NCBI RefSeq assembly: GCF_000241525.1
Contig: NZ_AHIL01000043.1
Location: 310,001-374,000 of the forward strand
Origin: Comamonas testosteroni ATCC 11996
GTDB taxonomy: Bacteria > Pseudomonadota > Gammaproteobacteria > Burkholderiales > Burkholderiaceae_C
Reading direction: 5' to 3'
DNA: 64,000 nt
Part shown: positions 27,856-39,400 of the stretch, piece after piece
Layout of the letters: the number at the start of each line of letters is the position of its first letter
Position numbering within the stretch: position 1 is the first letter of the stretch
Made by a program: the position numbers and the translations under genes
The notes under the pieces: model-generated
Told to the model about the DNA's origin: nothing
The model's database searches: none
What the model saw: only the letters and a program-made list of their open reading frames with translations

Positions 27856-28719
27856 ATGCAGCTTCCACTGAACGCCTTGCGCATGTTTGATGCAGCAGCC
27901 CGTCACCTGAGCCTAACCCGCGCAGCACAGGAGCTGCATGTGACACAGGCCGCCGTCAGCCAGCACATCCGCAATCTCGAAGAACGCCTGGGCAAACCTT
28001 TGTTTCGTCGCCTGCCGCGTGGCTTGGCCCTGACCGACGAAGGCCAGGCTTTGTGGCCCGTGGTAGCGCAGAGCTTCGAGCGCATAGAACAATCGCTGCA
28101 GCAGGTGGCAGAGCCACGACCACGTGAAATTCTGACCGTGGGCGTGGTCGGCACTTTTGCCATCGGCTGGCTGATCCCCAGGCTGAGTCAGTTCCAGCAG
28201 TTGCACCCCTATATAGACCTCAGGCTGCTGACCAATAACAATCGCGTGGATCTGGCCGGCGAAGGGCTGGACGCCGCCGTGCGCTTTGGCGACGGTGCCT
28301 GGCATGGCACGCACGCGCAGATGCTGCTGCGCGCACCGCTGTCTCCCATGTGCATCCCCATGCTGGCACAGCAACTGCGCGAGCCTGCCGACCTGGCCCG
28401 GCAAACCCTGCTGCGCTCCTATCGCACCCAGGAATGGGAAGGCTGGTTTGCCGGCCTTGACCAGGCAGCCCCGCTGGCGCGCGGAGCCATGTTCGACTCT
28501 TCGCTGACGCTGGCCGAGGCCGCCGCTCAAGGCGCAGGCGTTGCCTTGCTGCCCGCACGCATGTTCGAGCACATGCTGCAGCAAGGCCGGCTGGTGCGCC
28601 CTTTTGCCCATGAGGTCGACACCGGCGCCTACTGGCTGACCTATCTCAAGTCGCGTCAGGCCAGCTCCGCCCTGCAGACCTTCAGACAGTGGCTGATGAC
28701 CCAGCTGCAAACTGACTGA
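27856..28719 (+). CDS. ampR: LysR-family regulator, AmpR-like
   Basis: A 287-residue LysR regulator. The winged helix-turn-helix lies at 1-60 (LPLNALRMFDAAARHLSLTRAAQELHVTQAAVSQHIRNLEERLG) and the effector domain at about 92-285. The first residues (LPLNALR.FDAAARHLS) are those typical of AmpR, which senses peptidoglycan fragments and controls a divergent beta-lactamase gene. The 113-base gap to bla is AT-richer than its surroundings and should hold both promoters and the AmpR site. This arrangement is classic for inducible class C enzymes but also known for class A. Confidence 0.88.
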   Translation: MQLPLNALRMFDAAARHLSLTRAAQELHVTQAAVSQHIRNLEERLGKPLFRRLPRGLALTDEGQALWPVVAQSFERIEQSLQQVAEPRPREILTVGVVGTFAIGWLIPRLSQFQQLHPYIDLRLLTNNNRVDLAGEGLDAAVRFGDGAWHGTHAQMLLRAPLSPMCIPMLAQQLREPADLARQTLLRSYRTQEWEGWFAGLDQAAPLARGAMFDSSLTLAEAAAQGAGVALLPARMFEHMLQQGRLVRPFAHEVDTGAYWLTYLKSRQASSALQTFRQWLMTQLQTD

Positions 28720-28858
28720 AACAAGCGCTCTGCGATGGATAAAACCTTTTCGGGTCAAGAGTTTCAAGCTATCAATCCGTGAGCACTCCACCGCACCTAA
28801 GCCGCACAGGCCTGCATGGCTTCAGAGCAACAGGTACAGTACACGCCCAGCAAGCGCC

Positions 28859-29575
28859 ATGGCGCTTTGGTTTTATTCATCTCATCAGACACCTGCCTTG
28901 ACTGCCGCCGCCACCCTGCCCGTCCTGTACTCCTTCCGCCGCTGCCCTTATGCCATTCGCGCCCGTCTGGCGCTGGCCCATGCGGGCCTGGCTTGCGAAC
29001 TGCGTGAAATCAATCTGCGCAACAAGCCGCAGGCACTGCTCGACGCATCGCCCAAGGGCACGGTGCCCGTGTTGGTACTGCAGGACGGCAAAGTCATTGA
29101 CCAAAGCCTAGAGGTGATGCTGCATGCGCTGCGCGACAACGACCCCGACGGCTGGCTGCAACCCACGCACGGCAGCCTGGAGGACATGCTGGCTCTGATC
29201 GAGCGCAATGACAGCTTCTTCAAACAGGCTCTTGACCGCTGCAAATACCCCGAGCGCCACGACGCCGAGACCGTGAACCAGGCCCAGGCCGATGCGCTGA
29301 CCTGGCTGTCGGCCCTGAACGATCAGCTCGAAGAAACCGGCTATCTGTTCGGCCTGAACCCCAGCCTGGCCGATATGGCACTACGCCCCTTTGTGCGCCA
29401 GTACGCGCGCATCGACGAAGCGCAGTGGAATGAGCAGCCTTGGCCTCATCTGCAGCATTGGCTGCAGCGCTGGATCGACTCGGCCCTGTTTGCCGAAGTC
29501 ATGGAAACCTATCCGGGCTGGGTGCCAGGCACGACTGGAGCTACGTTTGTCAGCGACAGCATTGAAAGTCTTTGA
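28859..29575 (+). CDS. Glutathione S-transferase family protein
   Basis: A 238-residue protein with a thioredoxin-fold N-terminal domain (about 20-95; PVLYSFRRCPYAIRARLAL, KGTVPVLVLQDGKVIDQSLEVM) and a helical C-terminal domain (about 105-225). The CPY motif suggests a Cys-type (Omega/Beta-like) active site rather than a Tyr/Ser one. The first 20 residues precede the fold and may be an annotation extension, but no other ATG or GTG precedes the fold. A bidirectional terminator follows. Confidence 0.85.
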   Translation: MALWFYSSHQTPALTAAATLPVLYSFRRCPYAIRARLALAHAGLACELREINLRNKPQALLDASPKGTVPVLVLQDGKVIDQSLEVMLHALRDNDPDGWLQPTHGSLEDMLALIERNDSFFKQALDRCKYPERHDAETVNQAQADALTWLSALNDQLEETGYLFGLNPSLADMALRPFVRQYARIDEAQWNEQPWPHLQHWLQRWIDSALFAEVMETYPGWVPGTTGATFVSDSIESL

Positions 29576-29633
29576 TATTGAATTCATAACTGCATGCGTT
29601 TACAAATATGCGCTGCGCCCCAATTTCCAGATA

Positions 29634-29668
29634 AAAAGCCCCCGCAACACAAGCTGCAGGGGCTTTTT
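29634..29668. terminator. Bidirectional intrinsic terminator
   Basis: AAAAAGCCCC (29634-29643) pairs with GGGGCTTTTT (29659-29668) across a 15-base loop. A-run and T-run on either side let it end both the glutathione transferase transcript and the minus-strand surface-protein operon, whose last gene stops at 29689. Confidence 0.88.
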
Positions 29669-29688
29669 ATATAGCGCTCACTCCTCGA

Positions 29689-32600
29689 TCAGTAGTAGCC
29701 CACCATGTTGATATACCAGCCCTTGGCCCGGTAATCATCCACCTTGGTCAGGTCGCCCTTGAAGTCCGTAAAGTTGTAGCCCACGCCCACGCGCAGATTC
29801 TTGGTCAAATCCCGGTCCACTCCGACCAGCCAGCCGTTCTTGTCGCCACCGTCCTTCACACCCAGCCAGCGGTATTCGACCAGGGCATGCCACTGGTTCA
29901 TCACCTCGTAGCGGGCCTGCACGGCGGCAAACGTGGTGGCGGAGTCGAACCATTGCCCTGTGCCACGCCCGAATCTTGCCTTGCCTTCGCGGTGGGCGAA
30001 TTTGACGGCGCTCTCCCATTTCTGGGTCCAGCGGTACACGCCTTCGAGCGAGACCACATGCGACTGCTGGTCATAGTAGGCGGACGAGGTGCTGGCCGTG
30101 CCGTCCCAGCCGACCTGGCCCAGTGAGCTCATGTCGTAGAGATAGGTGTAGCGACCGAACAGGCCCCAGCGGGAGCTGTCCCAGGGTCGGTAGGCAAAGC
30201 CGATACTGCTTTCGACCAGCTTGGCGCCGGCTTCGGCGTTGTTCCTGTCCTTGGTTTCCGAGTAATTGAGCTTGCCGGCGATGCGCCAGCTGTTGTCCAC
30301 CTTGTGGGTGAGGTAGTTGGTGAGTACCCATTGAGTACGGTTCTCCGATCCGGAGTCACGGCGCCATTCGACCTTGCTACTCCAGTTGGTGCGCACATTG
30401 GTGCGCCCACCGTAGAGGCTGATGGCGTCACGACTGACGTTACCAGTGGAGGCCGTCAGGTCGCCATGCTGCAAGGTGTAGCCCAGGCGCCAGTTCTGGC
30501 CGGGGTAGAAGTCCATGCCAAAAGTGTGGGCCAGGCCAGAGCCGCTGCGCGGATCCTTCAAGTACTGGCTTTCGTTGAAGATATTGGTGCGCTGGCTCAG
30601 GCGCCAGCGCTGGCCCAGCGTCAGGCCGGGGCGCTTGCCGTTGTTGAACAGACTATCGTACTGGGTGGTGTCGGTGGAGACGGTGTAGGCACCATAGAAG
30701 CTGTGCTCGGGCGTGAGGCGGTATTCGCCCGACATGGTCAACGCATTGCCCCGGCTGCCATGGGTAGCTTCGCCGCTGACGGACGACTGGTTGCCGAACA
30801 GGTAGCGGGCGCCTGCGGTGACAGCGTCGTTGTTACGGTATTTGCCGCCGTCGTTGTCGAGTGTGGCCTGACCAATGCCGTAGAGCTCCAGCGAGGGGTT
30901 CAGGCGCTGGCTGTACTTGAGCGCTGCCAGCGTGCCGATGCCCTGACCGCTGTAGCGATCTTCGTCGATGCGGCGCACTTCGGCCGTCAGCGCACGCCTG
31001 TCGTCCATGCGCCATTCGGTGGTGACCTGGCTCTGGGTGAGCGACTCGCCACCTCGCTCGGCACGACTGTGCTTGGCGTAGAGGGTCATGTCGGGGCGCA
31101 GCTCGCCGAGCAGCTCGGCGCCATATTCGGTGACGTCCTGGCCCAGGTAGTCGGTGCGGGCGGTGGAGAAGCCGGCATCGACCTTTCGCCACCAGGCGCC
31201 GGTGCTCCAGGCGCTTTGGGTTATGCCCTGCTCTTGCAGATTGACGCGGGCTTCGACCGAGGTGGCATCACCCTTGCGGGCTGCAGCGGGGTTCAGGCGG
31301 GTAAAACTCAGACCGCCGTTATCCGAGAAAAAGACGGGCACACTGGTGGATTCGCTGTGGCTGCGCTCGACCTTGAGGTATGTGCCACGGCCGGCCTGCA
31401 GGGTGACGTCCACACTCTTGAGCTTGTAGTCGTCGCCTTCGTTCTGCTCATCGACATAGGTGCCGCCCACGGCCACATGCTCGCCAATCCATTGCTTGCC
31501 ACGGCCACCCAAGGTCATGTTCTTGCGCAGATCGCTGGGGGCGTATTCGTAGTCCACCAGCAGGCGCTGCTCGTAGCCAGACAGCGGCGCATCCCGGGTG
31601 ATAGTGTTGTTGCTTTCGCTGGCGATCTGGGCCAGCGGTCTGCGCGTGATGATGCGGCCCTGGTAGGAGTCCACTTCGTAGTCCGCGCCCCGTACTAGTT
31701 GCTGGGTGCTGATGGTGCGGCCCGTGGCCCGGTCACGCACTTCCAGCATGACGATGTCGGAGCCGGGCAGGATGTCGGTGTGGCGCAAGTAGTAGAGACT
31801 GCCGCCCGTGCCCAGCAGCTCAGTGTGGCCATGAGCGGTGTTGCTGTCGGAGGCAAACACGCGCAGCTGGGATTTGGCCTCACCCAGCTGGGTGGTTTCA
31901 TTGCTGCGCAGGCTGGCCGCTGCGCCGTAGAGCGAGCGCTGGTATTGCGCAAACTCGGTGCCGGTCAGACCAGTGGCGTAGTTGCCCCACAGGGCCTGGT
32001 TTTTGTCCCAATCGGCACGCAGGTACATGCGGCCCTGGGTGTCGACGTCCCGCGTCGTGGTGGAGTCATCACCGTAGGTCAGGTAGTACTGATCGGGGTC
32101 GAGACGGCGGAAGACATCGCGTGCGTAGGTGTCGGTAAAGCCGTTGAAGAGGCTGCCTATGGGGCGCTCGGTGGTGTCGGCCTGAGCAGTAATGAGGTAT
32201 TTGGACTTCAGTTTGGACTTCAGATAGAAGGCCAGACGGGCGTCGGTGAGCAGGTCTTTGTCTCTGCCCTCTTCCTTGAAACCTTCGTGCGAGCCACTGA
32301 TGCGGTTGCCCTGCAAGGTGACATCGGCCAGGGCCACGCCAAAGAAGTATTCGCCGCTGACGTCCACGCCCAGCTTACGCTCGACCTTGCCGCCACGGCC
32401 GTCCACGGCCACGTCGAACTCATGCTGGCCCACAGGCATCATGTATTCAGCAACGAACTTGCCCTCCAGATCTACGGGGTAGCTCTGGTCATTGATCTTG
32501 AGGGTCGTACCTTCGGGAATGTTGCGGCCCTGCACGCGAATGCGTGAGCCGTAGAACGGAATATTCTGCAGGCGCAGACCATTGCCCGCAAAAGCGCTGT

Positions 32601-33459
32601 TGATCAGGCTTTGCTGCAGTGCTTGCTGCAGCGACAGCGATCCGTTCATGGATTTTTCCAGATTGTCACGCAGCAGCGTGTTGGCACGCTGTTCATCCTG
32701 CGGAGTGACAAGTTGGAATTTGCTGGGGTAGGTTTCGTCGAACTGCACGGCTTTGCCGTCCGTACCGGGCTTGCCATAGGCCCGCACGATATAGATGAGC
32801 TCGTCGCCGACCCGGTAGCGGTAGTCGCTGGACAACTGGCCATCCCACTCGGTGGAGACCACGGCTCCGACCTTGAGCGGCACGGTGGCAATGGGCTTGA
32901 CGAAGTCGGTGTCGCTGCTGCGGAAGACCAGCAGTTCCATGCGATCAATGAAGGCCGGGTAGTTGCTGCGCACGTAGAAGTTGACGCTCTTGGTGATGCT
33001 CCCCATGTCGAACGGCACCAGAGTGGGCCCGGAAGCCGACAACTCAGCCTGGCCCAGCGTCGGATCTTCGGTGGCCCAGATCACGCCGCCGTCGGGCAGC
33101 GAGAAGGAGAAGCGCCCACGCGCATCGGCCCTGCCCGGAGTCTTCAGACCCAGGGAGACACGACGGTCAGGAGCCAGCTCTTGCGAACTGGACTGACGGC
33201 TGGTGCCCAGGGTCACGGGCTGGTCGTAGCTTTGCGATTGAAGACGGAACAGCATATGGCCGTCAGCATCACATTGGCCGCCGGAGACATTCTGGACTTC
33301 AGCGCAGTCTGCATTTACGCCGGCAGCTTCTGTTTCAGGAGCAGAGGCTGGAGCCGTGCTGGCCACGGCCGCCCTGGGGTTGATTTCAGCGGCCCAGAGT
33401 CCTGCCGCCGAACCTGCCATCAAACTCATGATGGTGTAGTCAAGCAATTTCATTTTCAT
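29689..33459 (-). CDS. Giant outer-membrane beta-barrel protein, partner of the DUF11 surface protein
   Basis: A 1256-residue exported protein: signal peptide (1-24, ending LWA-A), an N-terminal periplasmic part to about 330 with Ig-like strands (SLPDGGVIWATEDPTLGQ; TWDG-type and RVQGRNIPEGTTLKIND segments) and a long C-terminal region (about 370-1256) of alternating aromatic beta-strands ending in NMVGYY, the terminal aromatic typical of BAM-inserted barrels. There is no TonB box and no plug motif that I can see, so it is not a normal TonB receptor. Its ATG is 10 bases after the stop of the 2068-residue protein, so the two are co-expressed. I infer that it anchors or exports its partner; no function is established. 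Confidence 0.7.
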   Translation of the reverse strand: MKMKLLDYTIMSLMAGSAAGLWAAEINPRAAVASTAPASAPETEAAGVNADCAEVQNVSGGQCDADGHMLFRLQSQSYDQPVTLGTSRQSSSQELAPDRRVSLGLKTPGRADARGRFSFSLPDGGVIWATEDPTLGQAELSASGPTLVPFDMGSITKSVNFYVRSNYPAFIDRMELLVFRSSDTDFVKPIATVPLKVGAVVSTEWDGQLSSDYRYRVGDELIYIVRAYGKPGTDGKAVQFDETYPSKFQLVTPQDEQRANTLLRDNLEKSMNGSLSLQQALQQSLINSAFAGNGLRLQNIPFYGSRIRVQGRNIPEGTTLKINDQSYPVDLEGKFVAEYMMPVGQHEFDVAVDGRGGKVERKLGVDVSGEYFFGVALADVTLQGNRISGSHEGFKEEGRDKDLLTDARLAFYLKSKLKSKYLITAQADTTERPIGSLFNGFTDTYARDVFRRLDPDQYYLTYGDDSTTTRDVDTQGRMYLRADWDKNQALWGNYATGLTGTEFAQYQRSLYGAAASLRSNETTQLGEAKSQLRVFASDSNTAHGHTELLGTGGSLYYLRHTDILPGSDIVMLEVRDRATGRTISTQQLVRGADYEVDSYQGRIITRRPLAQIASESNNTITRDAPLSGYEQRLLVDYEYAPSDLRKNMTLGGRGKQWIGEHVAVGGTYVDEQNEGDDYKLKSVDVTLQAGRGTYLKVERSHSESTSVPVFFSDNGGLSFTRLNPAAARKGDATSVEARVNLQEQGITQSAWSTGAWWRKVDAGFSTARTDYLGQDVTEYGAELLGELRPDMTLYAKHSRAERGGESLTQSQVTTEWRMDDRRALTAEVRRIDEDRYSGQGIGTLAALKYSQRLNPSLELYGIGQATLDNDGGKYRNNDAVTAGARYLFGNQSSVSGEATHGSRGNALTMSGEYRLTPEHSFYGAYTVSTDTTQYDSLFNNGKRPGLTLGQRWRLSQRTNIFNESQYLKDPRSGSGLAHTFGMDFYPGQNWRLGYTLQHGDLTASTGNVSRDAISLYGGRTNVRTNWSSKVEWRRDSGSENRTQWVLTNYLTHKVDNSWRIAGKLNYSETKDRNNAEAGAKLVESSIGFAYRPWDSSRWGLFGRYTYLYDMSSLGQVGWDGTASTSSAYYDQQSHVVSLEGVYRWTQKWESAVKFAHREGKARFGRGTGQWFDSATTFAAVQARYEVMNQWHALVEYRWLGVKDGGDKNGWLVGVDRDLTKNLRVGVGYNFTDFKGDLTKVDDYRAKGWYINMVGYY

Positions 33460-33469
33460 GATCTGAACC

Positions 33470-36400
33470 TCAGTGGCGCGTGGCTTTCTTGTTGGAGCGA
33501 TGGGCGGGGGCTGCGCCCTCTTCTGCCTGGACCTGAAGCTTTTGCTTCAGCCCCTGGGACAGATGGGGAAGCAGCGCCTCATAGACCGCCTTGGCTCGGG
33601 CCAGGCCCAGCTTCTGGTTGTAGGCGTGGCTGGCTCGCACATCGGTGTGGCCGACGATGGAAACCATGCCGCTGCCTTGCGCATTCAGGTGGGCTGCCAC
33701 TTTTTGCAGCAACGCCTGGTACTGGGGGCGCACGATGGCTTTGTCGGTGTCAAACAGCACGTTGCCCAGCACGGCACCGTTGGCAGTGACGCCGCTGACG
33801 AGGCTGCCCGAATCGCTCACATCACCACGCACGCTGACCCTGGTGGCTGCCTGCACAGGGGCGGACAGTTGCTCGATCACCGCCTTGCGCACCGCATCTG
33901 CCCGGCCAAAGGCCACGGCTTCGCTTTCGCCATTGGCGCTGATGAGCAGCTCGCCGCCCTGGTATTGCTGCAGCTTGGCCGCAACCTGGGCAATGACACC
34001 GTTCTCAGCCAGGTACTGTTTGCGGATCTCGGTAGAGCCTGCGGCAAACAGCACGCTGCCCAACTCGATCTCGGCAGTTTGTTGCGCACCGGCCATGAAC
34101 TCGGGGTTGAGCTGCACGCCAAAGTCAAAGCGCACGGGCAGACCGGGAGTGATGCGGCGCAGCAGCGGGTTGCTGGTGGTGAACTCGGCACCGGCCGGCA
34201 GAGTGCTGGGGTCGACCTTCAGGATGAAGTGACGGCCACGCTCCCAGCGCCCTCCGTTAACGCCCACAAGGTGGTAGCGACCAAAGGGGTCGGTTTCCAT
34301 GAGCAGGCCTTCGACGGATGCCACACGCACGCCGGGAATGCCGCGCTCATCAATGCCGGTGCTTTTGATGATGTAGTCCACACCATAGCCGTCGGCACCC
34401 TGGCTGATCTTGCGCTCGACGTCGATCTCGACCGCATTGCGACCAGCAGCAGCTTCACCAGTTTTCTCGATCAGGGTCTGGCCGGCCGCATTCATGCGCA
34501 CGGTCACGCCCTGGTCGTTGCTCAGCACAAAGTCGTCGGTAAAGTCCAGGCTCTTGAGCTTCTGGTGGATGACAACGGTGTGCTTGGCCACGGGGTCGGC
34601 TTCGGACTGGCGGGCCGTGATGGAGCCCAGTGCCAGACCATGCAGCAGCGGAGCGCTGGCGTCAGCTGCCGGTTCGGCGCCTTGTCCGCGATCCACTGTC
34701 GTGGAATTGGCGATGTAAGCCGAAGGTGCAAAACCACCTTGAGCTTTCAGGCCCGAGATCCTGGCGCTGTCTTGCCAGCCGTCGCGGTCTCGGTCATCAA
34801 ACACGGTGCCGAAGATCAAAGAGTCATCAAGCAACGGGTCGCTGACCAGTTCCACCGAGGCTGTGGCCTGGTTGGAGATGGGGTCTCCCAAACCGTTACG
34901 GGCAAAGGCCGTGTTGACATGGTTGCCTGGACGCACACCGGCACCCACACGCATCATGTAAACGATGGTGCCGGTCTGGCCCACATCCAGTGTGACGCCG
35001 CTGAACTGCACAGGGCGCACGCCCGATGCAGAGACGGCAGAGCCAAGGCCCACAGCACTCATGGAGCCGTTGACAAAGGTGAAACCGTTGGCAGCCGTAT
35101 CGATCACGTTGGCATTGACGACCTTGACGGCACCAATGTTCTGCACCTGGAGGCTGTAGCGGACCAGGTCACCAATCTTCACGGTGCGCACCGAGGCAGT
35201 CTTGACGATACGCAACAGCGACTCATCAGGTTTGACCGTGACCTTGATCACGGCGTCATCGCAATTTCTCGGGTTGAGCTTCTCGCAGATACGGTAGTGG
35301 ATGACATAGTCGCCCGCAGGTGTCCCCGAGGGAACGGTGACCTTGCCGGTCACCACATCAAGCACCGGTACACGGGGATCGCCACCAATGGGCTGGGCCG
35401 GTGTGGTCACCGTGCCAGTGATGCGCTCAGGCGTGAATGGCTTGCCGTCCAGGGTGTCATTCTCCGAGTAGGCATTACCCACTTCCTGATCGCCACCCGA
35501 GCCACGATTGCCGGTGTAGCTATCGTCCTTGGCGTCTATGGGGGAAGCCGTCACCTTGATGGTGATAGTGGCCGTATCGCACACCGTGGGAGCGAGCCTG
35601 TCGCAGATCTTGTAGACGATGGAATAGTCGCCGGCGGGGGTGCCGGGCGGCACTGACACAACACCCGTAGCCACATCAAGCAAGGGAACCGTTCCACCGT
35701 TGATAGGGGTTGCCGGTGTGATGACTGTGCCGACGATCTTGCCCGGTTCAACAGGCACGCCATTGAGCGTGTCGTTGACATAGGCATTGCCTGCATTTGC
35801 ACTACCCGTTGCGCCATTGACGCTGGGCAATGGATCATCCACGGCATCGATTTCGCGCACCACGGGAGTCGTCACCGAGCAGGGAGCTTGGCCGCAAGTC
35901 GGAGTCAGGCCACCATCGCTCGGGATGCCTTCCACCCGATTGTTCACCGAAGTGATCGCATCCGGCAGTACCCGAACGCTATAACTCACGCGGTAGATGC
36001 CCGGAATCGTTTCCTTGGCCAACGTCAGTATCAAGGCCTTGCCATTGATGGAGTAGCTGATACCCGGACCAGGCATCACTGCCACGAACTCCAGCCCTTG
36101 ACTCAGGTTATCCACGATGCTGGAGACGGCTTCGTTCAGGGCTGCATTACGGACATCCATCTCCACCACATAGCTGATGATGTCACCCACTCGTGCGCTG
36201 GTGTTCGGCGAGGTCTTGCTAAAGACCACCTCAGGCTTGACAACCGGCGTATCGGTCACACAAGCGATGGCGCAGCTTGGATTGTCATATCCGCTGCCGA
36301 TCACGGCATTGCGCACCGTACCGGTCGCCTGCGGGGTCACTTTGGCCGTGTACGTCAGACTATGGATCTGCTCTGCACCAGCAGCACCGGAAACCAAGCC

Positions 36401-39400
36401 GGCGGGAATCGTTACCTTGATGTCGCTTCCAGAGTTCGTCACAGTCCAGCCCACTGGGCTGGCCTGAACTGCGACAAAGGCCAGGCCCTTGCCAAGCGTG
36501 TCCAACAGTTCCAGCTCACCCAAGGTCGGCGCATTCTTGACTTTGACATTGAGCCTGAAGGTCAGAACGTCACCCACCTTGACGGGCCCGGAGGCGCCGA
36601 CGAGCTCCTTGTCATAACGCACATCGGAAACGACCAAGGGCGTGGATGTTTCGCAGCGTGCCCCAGCCAAGCAAGTGGGTGGTGTGCCGCCACCAGCTCC
36701 GGGGGTGACCACATTGGTCAATGGATTGCTAGCTCCGGCAGTGACCTTCACCTTGTAGGCCACTTTATAGCTACCCGGCAGACTTGGTGCGGGCAGTCTC
36801 AAAGTAATGCTCTTGGAGCCAGGAGTCGCCGAGATCTGCCAGGCACCGGAGGAGCTGACCGAGTCAAACTCAAGACCGGCACCCAGGGTGTCAACCAGAA
36901 CCACATCCGAGGTGGTCTGAGCGTCCGAGACCTTGGCCACTACCTGATACTCGATCAAATCCCCTTCCTGCGCCTTCACCGCCGTTGTGGACTTGGAGTA
37001 CTCCACTTTGGGATCGCTCTTCTTGTGCTCGGTCTGACATTGCGTGCAGCCCGGCCCGGGATCTGATGGATTGCCGCCACCCGAAGCGGTCACCACGTTT
37101 GTCAGGTTGGCGCTCGAACTGGCATTTGCCTTGACCTGGGCCGTATAGCGCAGCACATAGGTGCCCGGAAGCTTGCCCGCAGGCAAGGTGAACACTCGTT
37201 GATTGCCCGATCCAGACAGCACAAAGCCATCATTGGCAACCACGACGCCAAAGAGCAGATCAGCGCCCAGGACATCGGACAGGACCACCGGAGACACCGT
37301 CTGAGAACGAGACACCACAGTGGTCAAGGTATAGGTAATGGTCTGACCAGACTTCACCATCTGGCCAGAGACAGGGTCTGAAGACTTGCTGACCGTCACC
37401 AGCGGGCTTTCCAGCGAATGCTCTGTAGAGCAGGTCACACATGCTGGCACGGACGGGATCGGGTCGGAAGGATTCCCACCACCGGAAGGCACAACCTTGT
37501 TTTCCACCTTGGAAACGGCACTGGCAAGTACTTTGGCGCGATAACTGACCGAGTAGTTACCGGGAGCAACTCCCGCAGCCAGCGTGAACGTCCGGGTACT
37601 TGCGCTGCCGCCCTCAACAAAACCCCCAGTGTTGCTTGCGATGCCGGCATATTCCAGTCCCACACCCAATGTGTCCGTCAGAACGACAGGGGACAAGGTT
37701 GCCGAATCTTTCACGGAGACTTGCAAGGTATAGGTAATGATGTCATCGACCTTGACTTTGGAGCGATCGGCTGGGAGAGCGATCTTGGATACCGAGATCG
37801 CAGGTGCCTTGACCGTCACCGATGTGGAGGCACAGTAGTTGGCTGCACTGCAAGCTCCGGGAGCAGGTGGCTCGCCCCCATTGTTAGGGTCCATGCCACC
37901 GCCCACGCTGGCGTAATTAGTAATGGCCGATCCGGTCGCTGCCTGGCTAGTGATCTTCACCGGCAGTTCGATGCTCGACTGTGAAGTTGCACTACCACTT
38001 TCACCCAGATGCATGGACGCGTTTTCGCAGGTCACGAGTTGACCGCTGAATGAACAGTTCCAGCCTGTCGCGGTAGTCAGCACACCGCTCCAGGCAGGCT
38101 GAACACCATCAGGCATCAGATCCAGCACTTTCAGCGGCTTCCAATAAGGAGCCGGGCCTGGCCCCGTCGGGATCGAGCCACGGTTGGAAACCGTCAGTCG
38201 GTACAGCGCCCCCGCTTGGTCCACGGTCCACGCGCCGGAGATCGCATTGCTGCTCTTGATAATGGCTAGCGCAGGCGCCAAGATGGTGACCGCGTGATCC
38301 TCCACTTCACCGTCGCGAGCCACGCCCTCGGCCTTGTCTACATCAACCCCGACACCGCCGATGCGCAAACGTACAAAAGTTGTACCGCTCTTAACGTCCA
38401 CTGGCACATTCCAGCTCAGTTGCGCCCAACTGCCGCTGCAGATACCCGATGCTTTTTCCGCTGGCGAATCAAACGCGCCATTTTGGTTGAAATCAATCCA
38501 GCCCGAAACGACTGCAGAACCAGAACCAGCCGTCCCAAGATTGCAGGCAATGCTCACCGTGTGCGTTGTACCTGCTTTCAGCACGCTGATTTTTTCGTTT
38601 GCAGGCCAGCCATTTTCCTCACCAGCAAAGGCCGGACTGCTGGCGCTTTGGCCGCTATTGTCATCACCCAGCGCATCGGCACTGAATTTGGAGCTGGGTT
38701 CGGAGTCAGGACCCTTGGTCCCCAGATACAGTGTTCTGGGCGGCTGCATATAGGCCACATTTAAGGCAGTCACTGTCTCAATTGAGTTCTGGCCAATACC
38801 ATCCGACGAGAGATTGACATCATCAATCAGATGCATGGCCGCACCATAGCTCGCAGGAGCATCGCCAAAGTCGGCAAAAGGCGTCAATACACCTACTGCA
38901 ATTGCAGTGTTGCCGCCACCTTTGATCTGAAAGCTCATAACCTGTGAAGCCGCCGGCTGCGAAACCGGAAACTCCAGAAATGTCACCACCGAGCGATTGC
39001 CATCCGCCGTGCCACCAGTCGTGAGTTTCACAAAGCTATCGCCCGAATTACCAATGGCAGGTGTTCCCAGTTGGGTGTCGCTCTTTTCGACAAAGTAGGG
39101 ATCCGAACTGCTGCCAAAACGCTCAATCGCATGCCAGTTTCCCTTTGCAGCGCCCACGATGTATTCACGTGTCCCGCCAGGTGCCATAGCCTCGGCGTCG
39201 GCGATGGCAAAACCGCGCAAGGCAATCGGGGTACGGGTTGCGCCCCCCACGAACTCCGATGTACAACTGATCTGGAAGCTGGTTGTAGTTGATCGGGTCA
39301 TCAACCCCGCCACCAACTGATTGGCTCCGCCAGAACCGCCGATGTTGTATGCATCGTCGAAGGTGTCACCGCCAAAGCCACCAGGAGCGTAGCTCTCCAG

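Noticed and set aside
29689-33459. The 1256-residue protein as an ordinary TonB-dependent receptor
   Set aside because: I see no TonB box or plug motif; the N-terminal third is Ig-like, although the C-terminal barrel is likely.
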